Part shown: positions 1 to 7,025 of the stretch, in pieces
Position numbering within the stretch: position 1 is the first letter of the stretch
Layout: every line of letters begins with the position of its first letter
Origin: Porphyromonadaceae bacterium UBA7555
GTDB lineage: Bacteria; Bacteroidota; Bacteroidia; Bacteroidales; Muribaculaceae
Direction: 5' to 3'
Length of the DNA: 16,663 nt
Assembly: GCA_002478045.1 (NCBI GenBank)
Contig: DLLT01000023.1
Span: forward strand, 1-16,663
The notes under the pieces: model-generated
The model's database searches: none
What the model saw: only the letters and a program-made list of their open reading frames with translations
Told to the model about the DNA's origin: nothing
Program-made: the position numbers and the translations under genes

Positions 1-43
1 CTTCGTTTAAGAATCTACATATAATATTTTGTGCAGTGCTGTA

Positions 44-71
44 TTGTTGTGATAAATAATGCGTACCTTTG
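44..71 (+). promoter_or_regulatory. Bacteroidota-type promoter for the WYL regulator
   Basis: TACCTTTG at 64-71 fits the Bacteroidota -7 consensus TAnnTTTG exactly. A TTG at 44-46 lies 17 bp upstream, slightly closer than the usual spacing for the -33 box. Transcription would start near 78, giving a 5' UTR of roughly 40 nt that is AT-rich and has no clear Shine-Dalgarno sequence. The -7 match is seen directly; the pairing with the -33 box is inferred. Confidence 0.55.
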
Positions 72-119
72 CGGCATTAAGAATAATAATACCATAAATA
101 ATACCATAGACCACACGAG

Positions 120-1031
120 ATGACACAAATGCTCAAATACCCTTGGCTTATTGAAACCATACGTCAATTCGGACCTCTGACCCTTAAAGAGATTTCCGGA
201 CATTGGGAGAATAATCGTAACCTCAGCGAGGGACGTCCGCTTCCGCGCCAGACATTTAACCGCTGGGTCAACGCCATAGCTACGCAGCTCGGTATCGAAA
301 TCAAATGTGATGTCCATAATGGATACTCATATTATATAGACAACTACGAAGAAGCTGTATCGGACGACAGCCTGAGCCGTTGGATGGTGGATACGTACGC
401 CATGTGTGATGTACTGGCGGACAATCGCGATATACGGCGCCGTATATCCGTGCCGCCTATACCATCGGGACATTCCAACTTGGTCAAGGTGCTCGCCGCT
501 ATACGATGCAATAGGGGGCTATGCATTACGTATCAACGCTTCGGCTGCGACCCTTACGAAATCTTTGTATATCCGTTGTGTGTACGTCTATACGACAATC
601 GCTGGTATCTTGTGGGCGAGCGTCAAGACGGCTCACACCGTACTTATAGCCTCGACCGAATTCGTCGGATTGAACTTTCGGGGACAATTCCGGAGGCCAT
701 CAAGGCCTTCGATGCCGATGCGTATTTTCGCGAAAGTTTCGGTATCGTGAAAGAGGACAAGGTCAAGTCCTGCATAATCGTCATACGCGCCTACGGCAAT
801 CACGCCAACTATATGCGCACCCTACCTATGCACCAAAGTCAGGAAGAAGTCGGGAGCGGTACAGATGAATACGGTGAGTATGCCGATTTCAAGTATTACA
901 TGGCCCCGACATACGACTTGGTAATGCATATTGCCGGTCTGGGATGTATGGCACGCGTACTTCAGCCTCAATCTTTGGTCGAAACGATGTGCGAATGGAT
1001 ACAGAATACGGCTAAAATGTATGGCCGATAA
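120..1031 (+). CDS. WYL-domain transcriptional regulator
   Basis: Predicted cytoplasmic regulator of 303 residues. The N-terminal ~65 residues have helix-turn-helix character (LTLKEISGHWEN, then RQTFNRWVNAI around 43-53). A WYL domain spans about 122-186: the name-giving Trp-Tyr-Leu is at 162-164 (DNRWYLVGERQDG), followed by RTYSLDRIRRIEL, where arginines of the family usually line the ligand groove. The C-terminal part (about 215-300) matches the WCX extension in position. WYL proteins bind DNA and sense small ligands or nucleic acids; here the ligand is unknown. An in-frame ATG at 129 is an alternative start, but 120 sits better behind the promoter. The next gene on the same strand, the TrpB2 homologue, has its own -7 box, so co-transcription is not required. 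Family assignment is firm; the target genes are unknown. Confidence 0.85.
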   Translation: MTQMLKYPWLIETIRQFGPLTLKEISGHWENNRNLSEGRPLPRQTFNRWVNAIATQLGIEIKCDVHNGYSYYIDNYEEAVSDDSLSRWMVDTYAMCDVLADNRDIRRRISVPPIPSGHSNLVKVLAAIRCNRGLCITYQRFGCDPYEIFVYPLCVRLYDNRWYLVGERQDGSHRTYSLDRIRRIELSGTIPEAIKAFDADAYFRESFGIVKEDKVKSCIIVIRAYGNHANYMRTLPMHQSQEEVGSGTDEYGEYADFKYYMAPTYDLVMHIAGLGCMARVLQPQSLVETMCEWIQNTAKMYGR

Positions 1032-1151
1032 CTGTCTTTGCTTGAGAAAGCGGCAAAGTGAAACGCACGCTATATTAGTGTGTTGGTTGCATATTGAATA
1101 TTTAATAGTGTTTTTTATTGGAAAAATGCTATGTAGTTCGAGAAAATTTTG

Positions 1152-1159
1152 TACTTTTG
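1152..1159 (+). promoter_or_regulatory. -7 promoter box upstream of trpB2
   Basis: TACTTTTG matches TAnnTTTG. No TTG lies at the expected spacing upstream, so only the -7 element is supported. Start of transcription near 1166 would leave a leader of about 73 nt before the ATG at 1239. Confidence 0.45.
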
Positions 1160-1177
1160 TTGTTGTTATAAAACAAC

Positions 1178-1204
1178 TGATACGTGGGTGAGAGCCCATG
1201 ATCA
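1178..1204 (+). promoter_or_regulatory. hairpin in the trpB2 5' UTR
   Basis: TGAT plus CGTGGG (with one bulged A at 1182) pairs with CCCATGATCA, including one G-U pair, around the loop TGAGAG (1189-1194). That gives 10 base pairs centred in the short leader, 34 nt before the start codon. There is no T-tract, so it is not an intrinsic terminator. It might affect translation or mRNA stability, or bind a ligand or protein. I do not recognise it as a known riboswitch class. Confidence 0.4.
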
Positions 1205-1238
1205 ATCCTAAACCAACATTATTCATATTAAAAAATCA

Positions 1239-2615
1239 ATGGACAAACAGAAGCGTTACCTCCTCAGTGAAAGAGAGATACCGACACACTGGTACAACAT
1301 CCAGGCGGATATGCCCAATAAGCCTCTGCCGCCGCTAAACCCCGCCACCGGCCAACCGCTGAAGCCCGAAGACCTTTTCCCCATCTTTGCCGAAGAACTT
1401 TGTCGTCAAGAGCTCAACCAGAAGGACGAATGGATAGAGATACCCGAGGAGGTACGTGATATGTACAAATATTGGCGCGCCACGCCGCTTGTACGTGCCT
1501 ACGGCCTTGAGAAGGCCATAGGTACACCCGCTCATATCTACTTTAAGAACGAGAGTGTCAGCCCCATGGGATCGCACAAACTCAATAGTGCCATCCCCCA
1601 AGCATATTATTGCAAGAAGGAGGGTGTCACCAACGTCACCACCGAGACCGGCGCAGGCCAGTGGGGCGCATCGCTGGCATACGCCGCACGCCTCTTCGGC
1701 CTCGAGGCCGCTGTATACCAGGTTAAGATATCTTATGAGCAGAAGCCGTACCGCCGTAGCATTATGAATACTTTCGGAGCGCAAGTGACACCATCGCCGT
1801 CCATGTCGACACGTGCCGGCAAGGATATACTTACGGCAGACCCCAACCATCAGGGATCGCTGGGTACGGCCATCAGTGAAGCCTTGGAATTGGCGCAGAC
1901 CACTCCCAATTGCAAGTATACGCTCGGATCGGTATTGAGTCATGTCACCTTACATCAGACGGTTATCGGCCTCGAAGCCGAGAAGCAGATGGCTATGGCC
2001 GGCGAGTATCCCGACATCATCATTGCCTGTTTCGGCGGCGGTAGCAACTTCGGCGGCATAGCCTTCCCCTTTATGCGCCACCTCTTTGACGGTACGCACA
2101 CGGACACGCGATATATCGCAGCCGAGCCGTCATCCTGTCCCAAACTGACACGCGGCGTCTTCCAGTATGATTTCGGGGACGAAGCAGGATACACTCCGCT
2201 ACTGCCGATGTACACGTTAGGACACAACTTCCGCCCGGCCAATATCCATGCCGGTGGTCTTCGCTATCACGGCGCCGGCGTCATCGTTAGCCAGTTGATT
2301 AAAGACAAGATGATGGAGGCCGTTGATATAGAGCAGCTCGAGAGCTTCGATGCCGGCGTGCTCTTTGCACGTGCCGAGGGCATCATCCCCGCGCCCGAGT
2401 CATCACATGCCATTGCCGCCGCCATCCGCGAAGCCAAGAAATGTGCTGAGACCGGCGAGGAAAAAGTCATCCTCTTCAACCTTTCGGGCCATGGCTTGAT
2501 AGATATGGGCTCGTACGACCGCTACTTCAACGGCGACCTCTTCAACTACGATGTTACCGATGCCGAAATTCGCAAGAACCTCGCCTCCAGCCCCGTACCT
2601 CAGCCGGGCAAGTGA
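1239..2615 (+). CDS. trpB: tryptophan synthase beta chain, TrpB2 type
   Basis: A PLP enzyme of 458 residues, longer than classical TrpB (about 400) and matching the TrpB2 subfamily. Reaction in the family: indole + L-serine to L-tryptophan. The Schiff-base lysine is K114 in GSHKLNSA. The general-acid/base glutamate is E136 in TETGAGQWGAS. The phosphate-binding loop is CFGGGSNFGG (264-273). The N-terminal extension (THWYN...PLPPLNP...) is typical of TrpB2. TrpB2 proteins usually do not form the classical alpha2beta2 complex with TrpA and may salvage free indole, which would suit a gut bacterium. No trpA or other trp gene is in the window, so the gene is an orphan here. It follows the WYL regulator by 207 bp and is followed by a strong terminator at 2719-2775, so it is probably monocistronic. 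Confidence 0.93.
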   Translation: MDKQKRYLLSEREIPTHWYNIQADMPNKPLPPLNPATGQPLKPEDLFPIFAEELCRQELNQKDEWIEIPEEVRDMYKYWRATPLVRAYGLEKAIGTPAHIYFKNESVSPMGSHKLNSAIPQAYYCKKEGVTNVTTETGAGQWGASLAYAARLFGLEAAVYQVKISYEQKPYRRSIMNTFGAQVTPSPSMSTRAGKDILTADPNHQGSLGTAISEALELAQTTPNCKYTLGSVLSHVTLHQTVIGLEAEKQMAMAGEYPDIIIACFGGGSNFGGIAFPFMRHLFDGTHTDTRYIAAEPSSCPKLTRGVFQYDFGDEAGYTPLLPMYTLGHNFRPANIHAGGLRYHGAGVIVSQLIKDKMMEAVDIEQLESFDAGVLFARAEGIIPAPESSHAIAAAIREAKKCAETGEEKVILFNLSGHGLIDMGSYDRYFNGDLFNYDVTDAEIRKNLASSPVPQPGK

Positions 2616-2718
2616 TGCTATCTATCTGGTAGATACATAAGATTTCGGAGACATATAGTTATATAAACCATAGACACACAAGACTAAACATCCCGGATCG
2701 AGACTCATTTTACCTACT

Positions 2719-2775
2719 TCCGTCGGGAGGGTGTCGTTGCCGCAAGCAACGCGTCTTTCCGGCGGATACTTTTTT
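2719..2775 (+). terminator. intrinsic terminator downstream of trpB2
   Basis: A long hairpin pairs 2719-2733 with 2752-2766 (15 pairs including several G-U, no mismatch). Its inner part is a perfect 6-bp stem CGTTGC/GCAACG (2735-2740 with 2746-2751) around CGCAA, with only T2734 bulged. Four bases after the stem comes a run of six T (2770-2775). Orientation fits termination of the trpB2 transcript; the opposite strand has no T-run. Confidence 0.75.
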
Positions 2776-2824
2776 GCGCTTCTTAGCTGAATCTTTTGGC
2801 GACAGAAGTCATACAGAGATTTGT

Positions 2825-2857
2825 TACGACTTTTTTGCATCTCGCGAAAAAGTCGTA
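2825..2857. repeat. 11-bp perfect inverted repeat over the MATE promoter
   Basis: TACGACTTTTT (2825-2835) and AAAAAGTCGTA (2847-2857) are exact reverse complements separated by 11 bp. The left arm covers most of the -33 box and the right arm ends on the first two bases of the -7 box. This placement would suit an operator for a dimeric repressor that blocks RNA polymerase; no regulator can be named. Confidence 0.6.
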
Positions 2858-2863
2858 CCTTTG
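2834..2863 (+). promoter_or_regulatory. promoter of the MATE gene
   Basis: TTTG at 2834-2837 and TACCTTTG at 2856-2863 are separated by 18 bp, close to the Bacteroidota -33/-7 arrangement. The start point would be near 2870, leaving a long 5' UTR of about 127 nt. Confidence 0.7.
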
Positions 2864-2884
2864 CAGCCCAGAAAATGCTCGCGG

Positions 2885-2957
2885 CATCATCGGAGGGCAA
2901 TGGCACTGCCGGATAAGATGAAGTTGGCTCACTAAACCCTGCCAAAGCGGGTGCCCG
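2885..2957 (+). promoter_or_regulatory. possible structured 5' UTR (candidate pseudoknot) of the MATE gene
   Basis: TTGGC (2924-2928) pairs perfectly with GCCAA (2941-2945). Inside that loop ACCC (2936-2939) can pair with GGGT (2949-2952), which would give an H-type pseudoknot. Upstream, CATC (2885-2888) and CGG (2891-2893) can pair with GATG (2917-2920) and CCG (2909-2911). Alternative pairings exist, for example GGGCA (2895-2899) with TGCCC (2952-2956). Short micro-ORFs also lie here (ATG at 2875, 13 codons; ATG at 2918, 5 codons). It matches no riboswitch class that I recognise, so this is a candidate only. Confidence 0.25.
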
Positions 2958-2996
2958 TTTCAAGATTATTCGTCTAACACATTACACTACAATGTT

Positions 2997-4352
2997 ATGC
3001 AACGCGACCAAATTGACTTAGGTACCGTCAAGATTTCACGTCTTTTTCGCCTTTATTTTTTTCCGACCCTTATGGGAATGTTGTCGCTGTGCGCGGTCAC
3101 GGCTATCGACGGCATCTTCATAGGGCATAGTGTCGGTAGCGACGGCCTTGCTGCCGTCAACATCTGCGTACCCCCTACGATGGTGATTGTAGGCATCGGG
3201 CTGATGCTCGGCGTGGGCGCCTCGGTGGTGTGCTCAATACATCTGGCGCGTCAGCGACTGAAGGTGGCACGCATCAATGCTACGCAGGCACTTATGGCCG
3301 GCATCGTAGCCGTCCTGTTGTTCTTGTCTTTGACATTATCGTCGCCACGTACAACCGCATGCATACTTGGATGCTCGGATACGCTGATGCCAATGGTGTT
3401 GGACTATATGCCGTGGGTGTTTGGTTGCTGTCTTTTCCAGATGTGCGGTGCTATAGGGTTGTTCATTGTCCGCTTGGACGGCGCTCCGCGCTATGCTATG
3501 TGGTGTAATGTCATCCCGGCATTGCTCAATATAGTTCTTGACTACGTGTTTATATTTCCTCTGGGTATGGGTCTTGAGGGCGCCGGTATTGCCACTTTTA
3601 TCAGTTGCGCCGCGGGAGGTCTGATGGCGGTGGCTTACGTTACCATGTATGCTCGTCAGCTGCGACTGATACGCTTCAAGTTGTCGGCTAAGAGCCTGCG
3701 TCTTACGCTTCGCAATCTCAGATATCAATGTCGCATAGGCATCTCGGCGTTGCTGGGCGAAGCCACTATGGGCATACTGATGTTTATGGGAAATGTTGTC
3801 TTTATGGCATATATGGGTGATGACGGCGTGGGCGCCTTTTCCATCGCTTGCTATTACTGCCCGTTTGTATTCATGATCGGCAATGCAATTGCCCAATCGG
3901 TTCAGCCTATCATCAGCTTTAATTATGGTCTGGGCAAGCATCATCGAGTGGTTCATACCGAGCGTCTTGCCGTGACTTGCGCCGGTGTGTGCGGCCTGCT
4001 GGTGACGGTGGCTTTTGTTGCATTCCCCGAACAGATGGTGGCGCTATTCCTCAGCGGTAGTTCGCATACCGTGGATATTGCCGTGAAGGGTTTCCCGCTG
4101 TTCGCCGCCGCTTTCGTATTTTTTATCTTCAATCTGACTGCTATAGGTTACTTTCAAGCTGTTGAGAAGGTGTGGGCCGCCATAGTGTTTGCGCTGCTGC
4201 GCGGCCTGATTTTTATGGTTCCGTGCTTCCTGCTGCTGCCCGAGGTTGCCGGGACAAGCGGCATCTGGCTGGCGTTGGCCCTAAGCGAGGTGTTGACGTC
4301 GATGTGTATCATCGGCTACTACATCTACAGCAGGCGCACGGCGCACGCATAA
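2997..4352 (+). CDS. MATE-family efflux transporter
   Basis: Inner-membrane protein of 451 residues, the usual length for the multidrug and toxic compound extrusion family, with about twelve hydrophobic segments over its whole length. The first repeat begins with the characteristic region around 13-55 (LFRLYFFPTLMGML, then AVTAIDGIFIGHSVGSDGLA). The second six-helix half begins near residue 245 (RIGISALLGEATMGILMF) and contains an equivalent loop. MATE pumps export cationic drugs, metabolites or dyes in exchange for Na+ or H+; the substrate here cannot be told. The ATG at 2997 is chosen over the out-of-frame ATG at 2992. It has its own promoter with an overlapping inverted repeat and a long leader, so expression is probably regulated. 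It is convergent with tilS, with 7 bp between the stops and no room for a separate terminator. Confidence 0.88.
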   Translation: MQRDQIDLGTVKISRLFRLYFFPTLMGMLSLCAVTAIDGIFIGHSVGSDGLAAVNICVPPTMVIVGIGLMLGVGASVVCSIHLARQRLKVARINATQALMAGIVAVLLFLSLTLSSPRTTACILGCSDTLMPMVLDYMPWVFGCCLFQMCGAIGLFIVRLDGAPRYAMWCNVIPALLNIVLDYVFIFPLGMGLEGAGIATFISCAAGGLMAVAYVTMYARQLRLIRFKLSAKSLRLTLRNLRYQCRIGISALLGEATMGILMFMGNVVFMAYMGDDGVGAFSIACYYCPFVFMIGNAIAQSVQPIISFNYGLGKHHRVVHTERLAVTCAGVCGLLVTVAFVAFPEQMVALFLSGSSHTVDIAVKGFPLFAAAFVFFIFNLTAIGYFQAVEKVWAAIVFALLRGLIFMVPCFLLLPEVAGTSGIWLALALSEVLTSMCIIGYYIYSRRTAHA

Positions 4353-4359
4353 GAGACCG

Positions 4360-5730
4360 CTATCGGTTTTTAGAGGCTTGCAGCCGGAAATAACGTTGCG
4401 TCTTGGCCGTTACCGGATAATGGGCGGACGTCTTGTGCCCTATCACCCATAGGATCGTATCGTCGTGGCATAGAATTAGGGCGCGGCGCTTTTGTTCGGC
4501 GGACAGCTTTGCATCGCTGAAAATGTCGCTGACCAGTGTCGTAAATCGTGCTCCGAATGGTTGTATGCGGTCGCCGTGGCGCCAGTGCCTCAGTGTCAGC
4601 GGTATATCGTCAGATATGATGGCAGCATCGAGATACAGTACTGAAGCATCCGGTCGCCGTGGACGTACAAAATCAGCTACATCGTGTTCCGTGATGATAA
4701 GGCGTATGCCTGCTTCCGTAGCTTCCACTTTGTCGGTGGCGCCGAGCCGGACTTCGGCTATTGTGCCGTCATCGGGTTGTGCTATGTCGCTGCCGGGAGT
4801 GAGTATGCCTCGGTCGAGCCGAATGGTGTTTCCTTGAACGCCGACGAATTGCAGCCCCGTGTGTCCGCTTGTGACGGCTGTGGCAATATTGTATGCCACA
4901 TCGGCGGCAAATCCGCGAGGACGCAGATATTCGATCAACAGCATCGTGCCGTTGTCGCGTCCGTATCGCTCTAACAGTGCCGTCACGTCCAATCGAGAGG
5001 CATCGCCGAAGTCGGACAAAGCATCAGCCACCATGGCTCGGTAAAGGTCGTAATTTTGGCGCACATTGCACACCGAGGCGGCAAGCGTGTCCATGGATTT
5101 CGGGCCAAATTCGCGTGCAACGGCGGGCAGCACAACGTTGCGCAGTCGGTTGCGGTTGTAGTCATTGGAGGCGTTCGAGCTGTCATCCACCCATTGCAGA
5201 CCTTGTTGTTGCAGGTATCGGCAAATCTCCGAGCGAGTGACGTCCAACAGCGGACGCACGACATGCCCGGACCGGGGCGCGATGCCGGCCATTCCGGCGA
5301 TACCCGTGCCACGCAGCATATTCAGCATTGCAGTTTCCACGTTGTCCTCGCGATGATGGCCTACGGCGATGGCAGCGGCATTGTATTGGACGCGGAGTTG
5401 TTCGAACCATCTGTAGCGTAGGCTGCGACATGCCATCTCGATGCTTTGGCCCGTGCCCCGGCGGTATGCTTCGGTGTTGAAGTCAATGACTTGGTATTCG
5501 GAAGCGAGTTTGTCGGCAATTTCGGTGGCGTGTTCTCTATCGCGCAGGGATTCAGCGCCGCGGAGGTTGAAGTTGCAATGTGCGGCGATACATTTGTAAC
5601 CCAACGCCGAAAGGACCGCCAACAGCGCCACCGAATCGGCGCCGCCGCTCAGTCCTACTATGATGCGATCGTCCGGCGAAAGCAACGAATGTCGCTGTAT
5701 GTAGGCTGCTATTTTTTTCTCAAACTCCAT
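4360..5730 (-). CDS. tilS: tRNA(Ile)-lysidine synthetase
   Basis: Cytoplasmic ATP-dependent enzyme of 456 residues that attaches lysine to C34 of the tRNA-Ile with a CAU anticodon, changing both its codon and amino-acid identity; normally essential. The N-type ATP pyrophosphatase P-loop SGGADS lies at 28-33. HCNFNLRGAES (51-61), GHHREDNVET (124-133) and the DSSN...NRNRLRNVVLP region (183-202) are all hallmarks of TilS. The C-terminal substrate-binding domain is present (about 375-452, including LRHWRHGDRIQPFG). Length and domain order look complete. It starts 41 bp downstream of the terminator that closes the SGNH gene transcript. I found no clear TAnnTTTG box in that gap, so it may use a weak promoter or read-through. 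Confidence 0.96.
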   Translation of the reverse strand: MEFEKKIAAYIQRHSLLSPDDRIIVGLSGGADSVALLAVLSALGYKCIAAHCNFNLRGAESLRDREHATEIADKLASEYQVIDFNTEAYRRGTGQSIEMACRSLRYRWFEQLRVQYNAAAIAVGHHREDNVETAMLNMLRGTGIAGMAGIAPRSGHVVRPLLDVTRSEICRYLQQQGLQWVDDSSNASNDYNRNRLRNVVLPAVAREFGPKSMDTLAASVCNVRQNYDLYRAMVADALSDFGDASRLDVTALLERYGRDNGTMLLIEYLRPRGFAADVAYNIATAVTSGHTGLQFVGVQGNTIRLDRGILTPGSDIAQPDDGTIAEVRLGATDKVEATEAGIRLIITEHDVADFVRPRRPDASVLYLDAAIISDDIPLTLRHWRHGDRIQPFGARFTTLVSDIFSDAKLSAEQKRRALILCHDDTILWVIGHKTSAHYPVTAKTQRYFRLQASKNR

Positions 5731-5750
5731 AGAATCTAGCTGTTATACCT

Positions 5751-5764
5751 CGGCATTAATGCCG
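5751..5764. repeat. 14-bp perfect palindrome upstream of tilS
   Basis: CGGCATTAATGCCG is fully self-complementary with no spacer. It sits 21 bp before the tilS start codon, between that start and the terminator of the upstream transcript. It could be an operator or a hairpin in the tilS leader, but may be chance. Confidence 0.35.
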
Positions 5765-5770
5765 GCTGTT

Positions 5771-5809
5771 AAAAGTGAGAGGGGATGCGGCGATGCCGCA
5801 TCCCCTCTC
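5771..5809 (-). terminator. intrinsic terminator after the SGNH gene
   Basis: A perfect 15-bp inverted repeat, 5777-5791 against 5795-5809, has a GAT loop in plus-strand reading. Read on the minus strand the hairpin starts 12 bp after the SGNH stop codon and is followed by AC and a run of four T (5771-5774). It should end the parE-coaD-protease-esterase transcript. Confidence 0.85.
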
Positions 5810-5821
5810 GTGTCTCGGTGC

Positions 5822-6991
5822 TTACTTTTGACACTTGGAATGGGCGTCCAAAAGCGGGCGCAATATCGGAATCATCTTGTTTGCATAGTGCAAGAATCCG
5901 AGGTCGGTCAGGTGTATGCCATCTACGGTGCCGTCATCTTCCGGACCGTCAAGGCCTTCGGAGGTGACGTAATACAGATTGTCGGGGTTCTCGGCTTTCA
6001 GTCGCTCGTAATTACGACGGAAGGCGGCATTTTTCTTGGGTAGGTATTTGCCGAAGAAGCTGTCATAGCGTGCGTAGGGGTATATCGGGCCTTCGAGCAT
6101 CACGATGGGCACATCGGGACGCAGTGTACGCAGCGTCTTTACGAAGTTGTAGGTGAGCGTGTCACACATCATCTCGGTGCAGTTGGGCACGGGGTCCAGC
6201 AGGAATACGTCCACGTCCGGGATAGTGGCCATAGCGCGAGCTACATATGTATCTTGTTTGCCCTCGCCGGAGAAGCCGAGATTGACGACTTCGCAGTTGA
6301 GTTCGCGGCCGATGATATTGGTTGAGGCCATGCCTGTGCGCGAAGCGCAGCCGCCTTGCAGGATGCTGGTGCCGTAAGCAACGATGCGGCGGTTGGCGTT
6401 AATAACCTCCGGACGGCCTTTGGTGATTACTGCTCCGCTGTCTACCTTGACGGAGAAGTCTTCGATGCCGTCATACAGGGGGAAGTAGATGACATATTCG
6501 TGCATCTTGCCGTCCAGATTGGAGACGTATGTCGATTCGACCAGTTTGGTCTTATTGCCGTTTTCGTCTTTCTTGACGTAGGGCCGGTTGGTGTTGACAT
6601 GACGCCATACGCTGTCACCTTCGAGAATGTATAAGTCAGTGCCTTTCAGACCGGTGTCGGCCATGTGTATCATGTGCGTATCCCAGAACAAGGTGTATTT
6701 GCAGCCTATGCGCGTACTATTGGTGGCGAAGCGTACGGCGATGCCCGACGAGCATTGCTGACGATCCCACAGGTCGCGTCCTTCGGGGATGCTGTCTTTG
6801 ACGTAGCGTGGCAGACGAGCGTAAGTGCGCTCGGTCTCGCCGGCAAAGGCGTGGTTGATTATGCGCAGATCTTGGGCATCAACGTATGTCCAAGGCTTTT
6901 CGGGCTCATCGGCAGCCATGGCCGTGGGAGCAATGCCGATGCTGAGTAATAGCGCTGCTATTGCACCAAGTAGGGTTTTATCGTTAATCAT
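5822..6991 (-). CDS. secreted SGNH/GDSL-type esterase with GxDLY N-terminal domain
   Basis: Exported hydrolase of 389 residues. A signal peptide (about 1-26, hydrophobic core then APTAMA before ADEP) points to the periplasm; there is no lipobox cysteine. The N-terminal beta domain (about 35-190) contains GTDLY at 117-121, the signature of the GxDLY domain found in front of SGNH esterases. The catalytic domain follows: nucleophile S209 in YGTSILQGG, the oxyanion glycine in GFSGEG (239-244), N270 in DPVPN, and the D357-x-x-H360 pair in DGIHLTDLGF. Relatives are carbohydrate or acyl esterases; the substrate cannot be inferred. It lies 34 bp after the S41 protease stop and is followed by a strong terminator, so it is probably the last gene of that operon. 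Confidence 0.82.
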   Translation of the reverse strand: MINDKTLLGAIAALLLSIGIAPTAMAADEPEKPWTYVDAQDLRIINHAFAGETERTYARLPRYVKDSIPEGRDLWDRQQCSSGIAVRFATNSTRIGCKYTLFWDTHMIHMADTGLKGTDLYILEGDSVWRHVNTNRPYVKKDENGNKTKLVESTYVSNLDGKMHEYVIYFPLYDGIEDFSVKVDSGAVITKGRPEVINANRRIVAYGTSILQGGCASRTGMASTNIIGRELNCEVVNLGFSGEGKQDTYVARAMATIPDVDVFLLDPVPNCTEMMCDTLTYNFVKTLRTLRPDVPIVMLEGPIYPYARYDSFFGKYLPKKNAAFRRNYERLKAENPDNLYYVTSEGLDGPEDDGTVDGIHLTDLGFLHYANKMIPILRPLLDAHSKCQK

Positions 6992-7025
6992 TGTGTCGTA
7001 TGTGTTAAGTGGATTGGGGTTCGGG

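Larger units (their letters stand above)
2616..2996. other. intergenic region between trpB2 and the MATE gene
   Basis: This 381-bp gap holds, in order: a small AT-rich hairpin (TATCTA/TAGATA, 2619-2635, no T-tract), about 80 bp with nothing recognisable, the intrinsic terminator at 2719-2775, the promoter with inverted repeat at 2825-2863, and a roughly 127-nt 5' UTR of the MATE gene with folding potential. No convincing protein-coding gene is present. The minus-strand open frame across it has no recognisable domain and crosses the regulatory elements. Confidence 0.6.

Noticed and set aside
1036..1083. Terminator for the WYL regulator
   Set aside because: Two small hairpins (CTTTGC/GCAAAG at 1036-1058 and ACGCAC/GTGTGT at 1063-1083) exist, but neither is followed by a T-run.
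1198..1260. Upstream ORF with a Trp codon overlapping the trpB2 start
   Set aside because: It has a single Trp codon, no terminator hairpin follows, and it runs out of frame into the gene. There is no support for Trp attenuation here.
2622..2963. 113-codon minus-strand open frame between trpB2 and the MATE gene
   Set aside because: It has no recognisable domain and covers the trpB2 terminator, the MATE promoter and its inverted repeat. Treated as a chance open frame.
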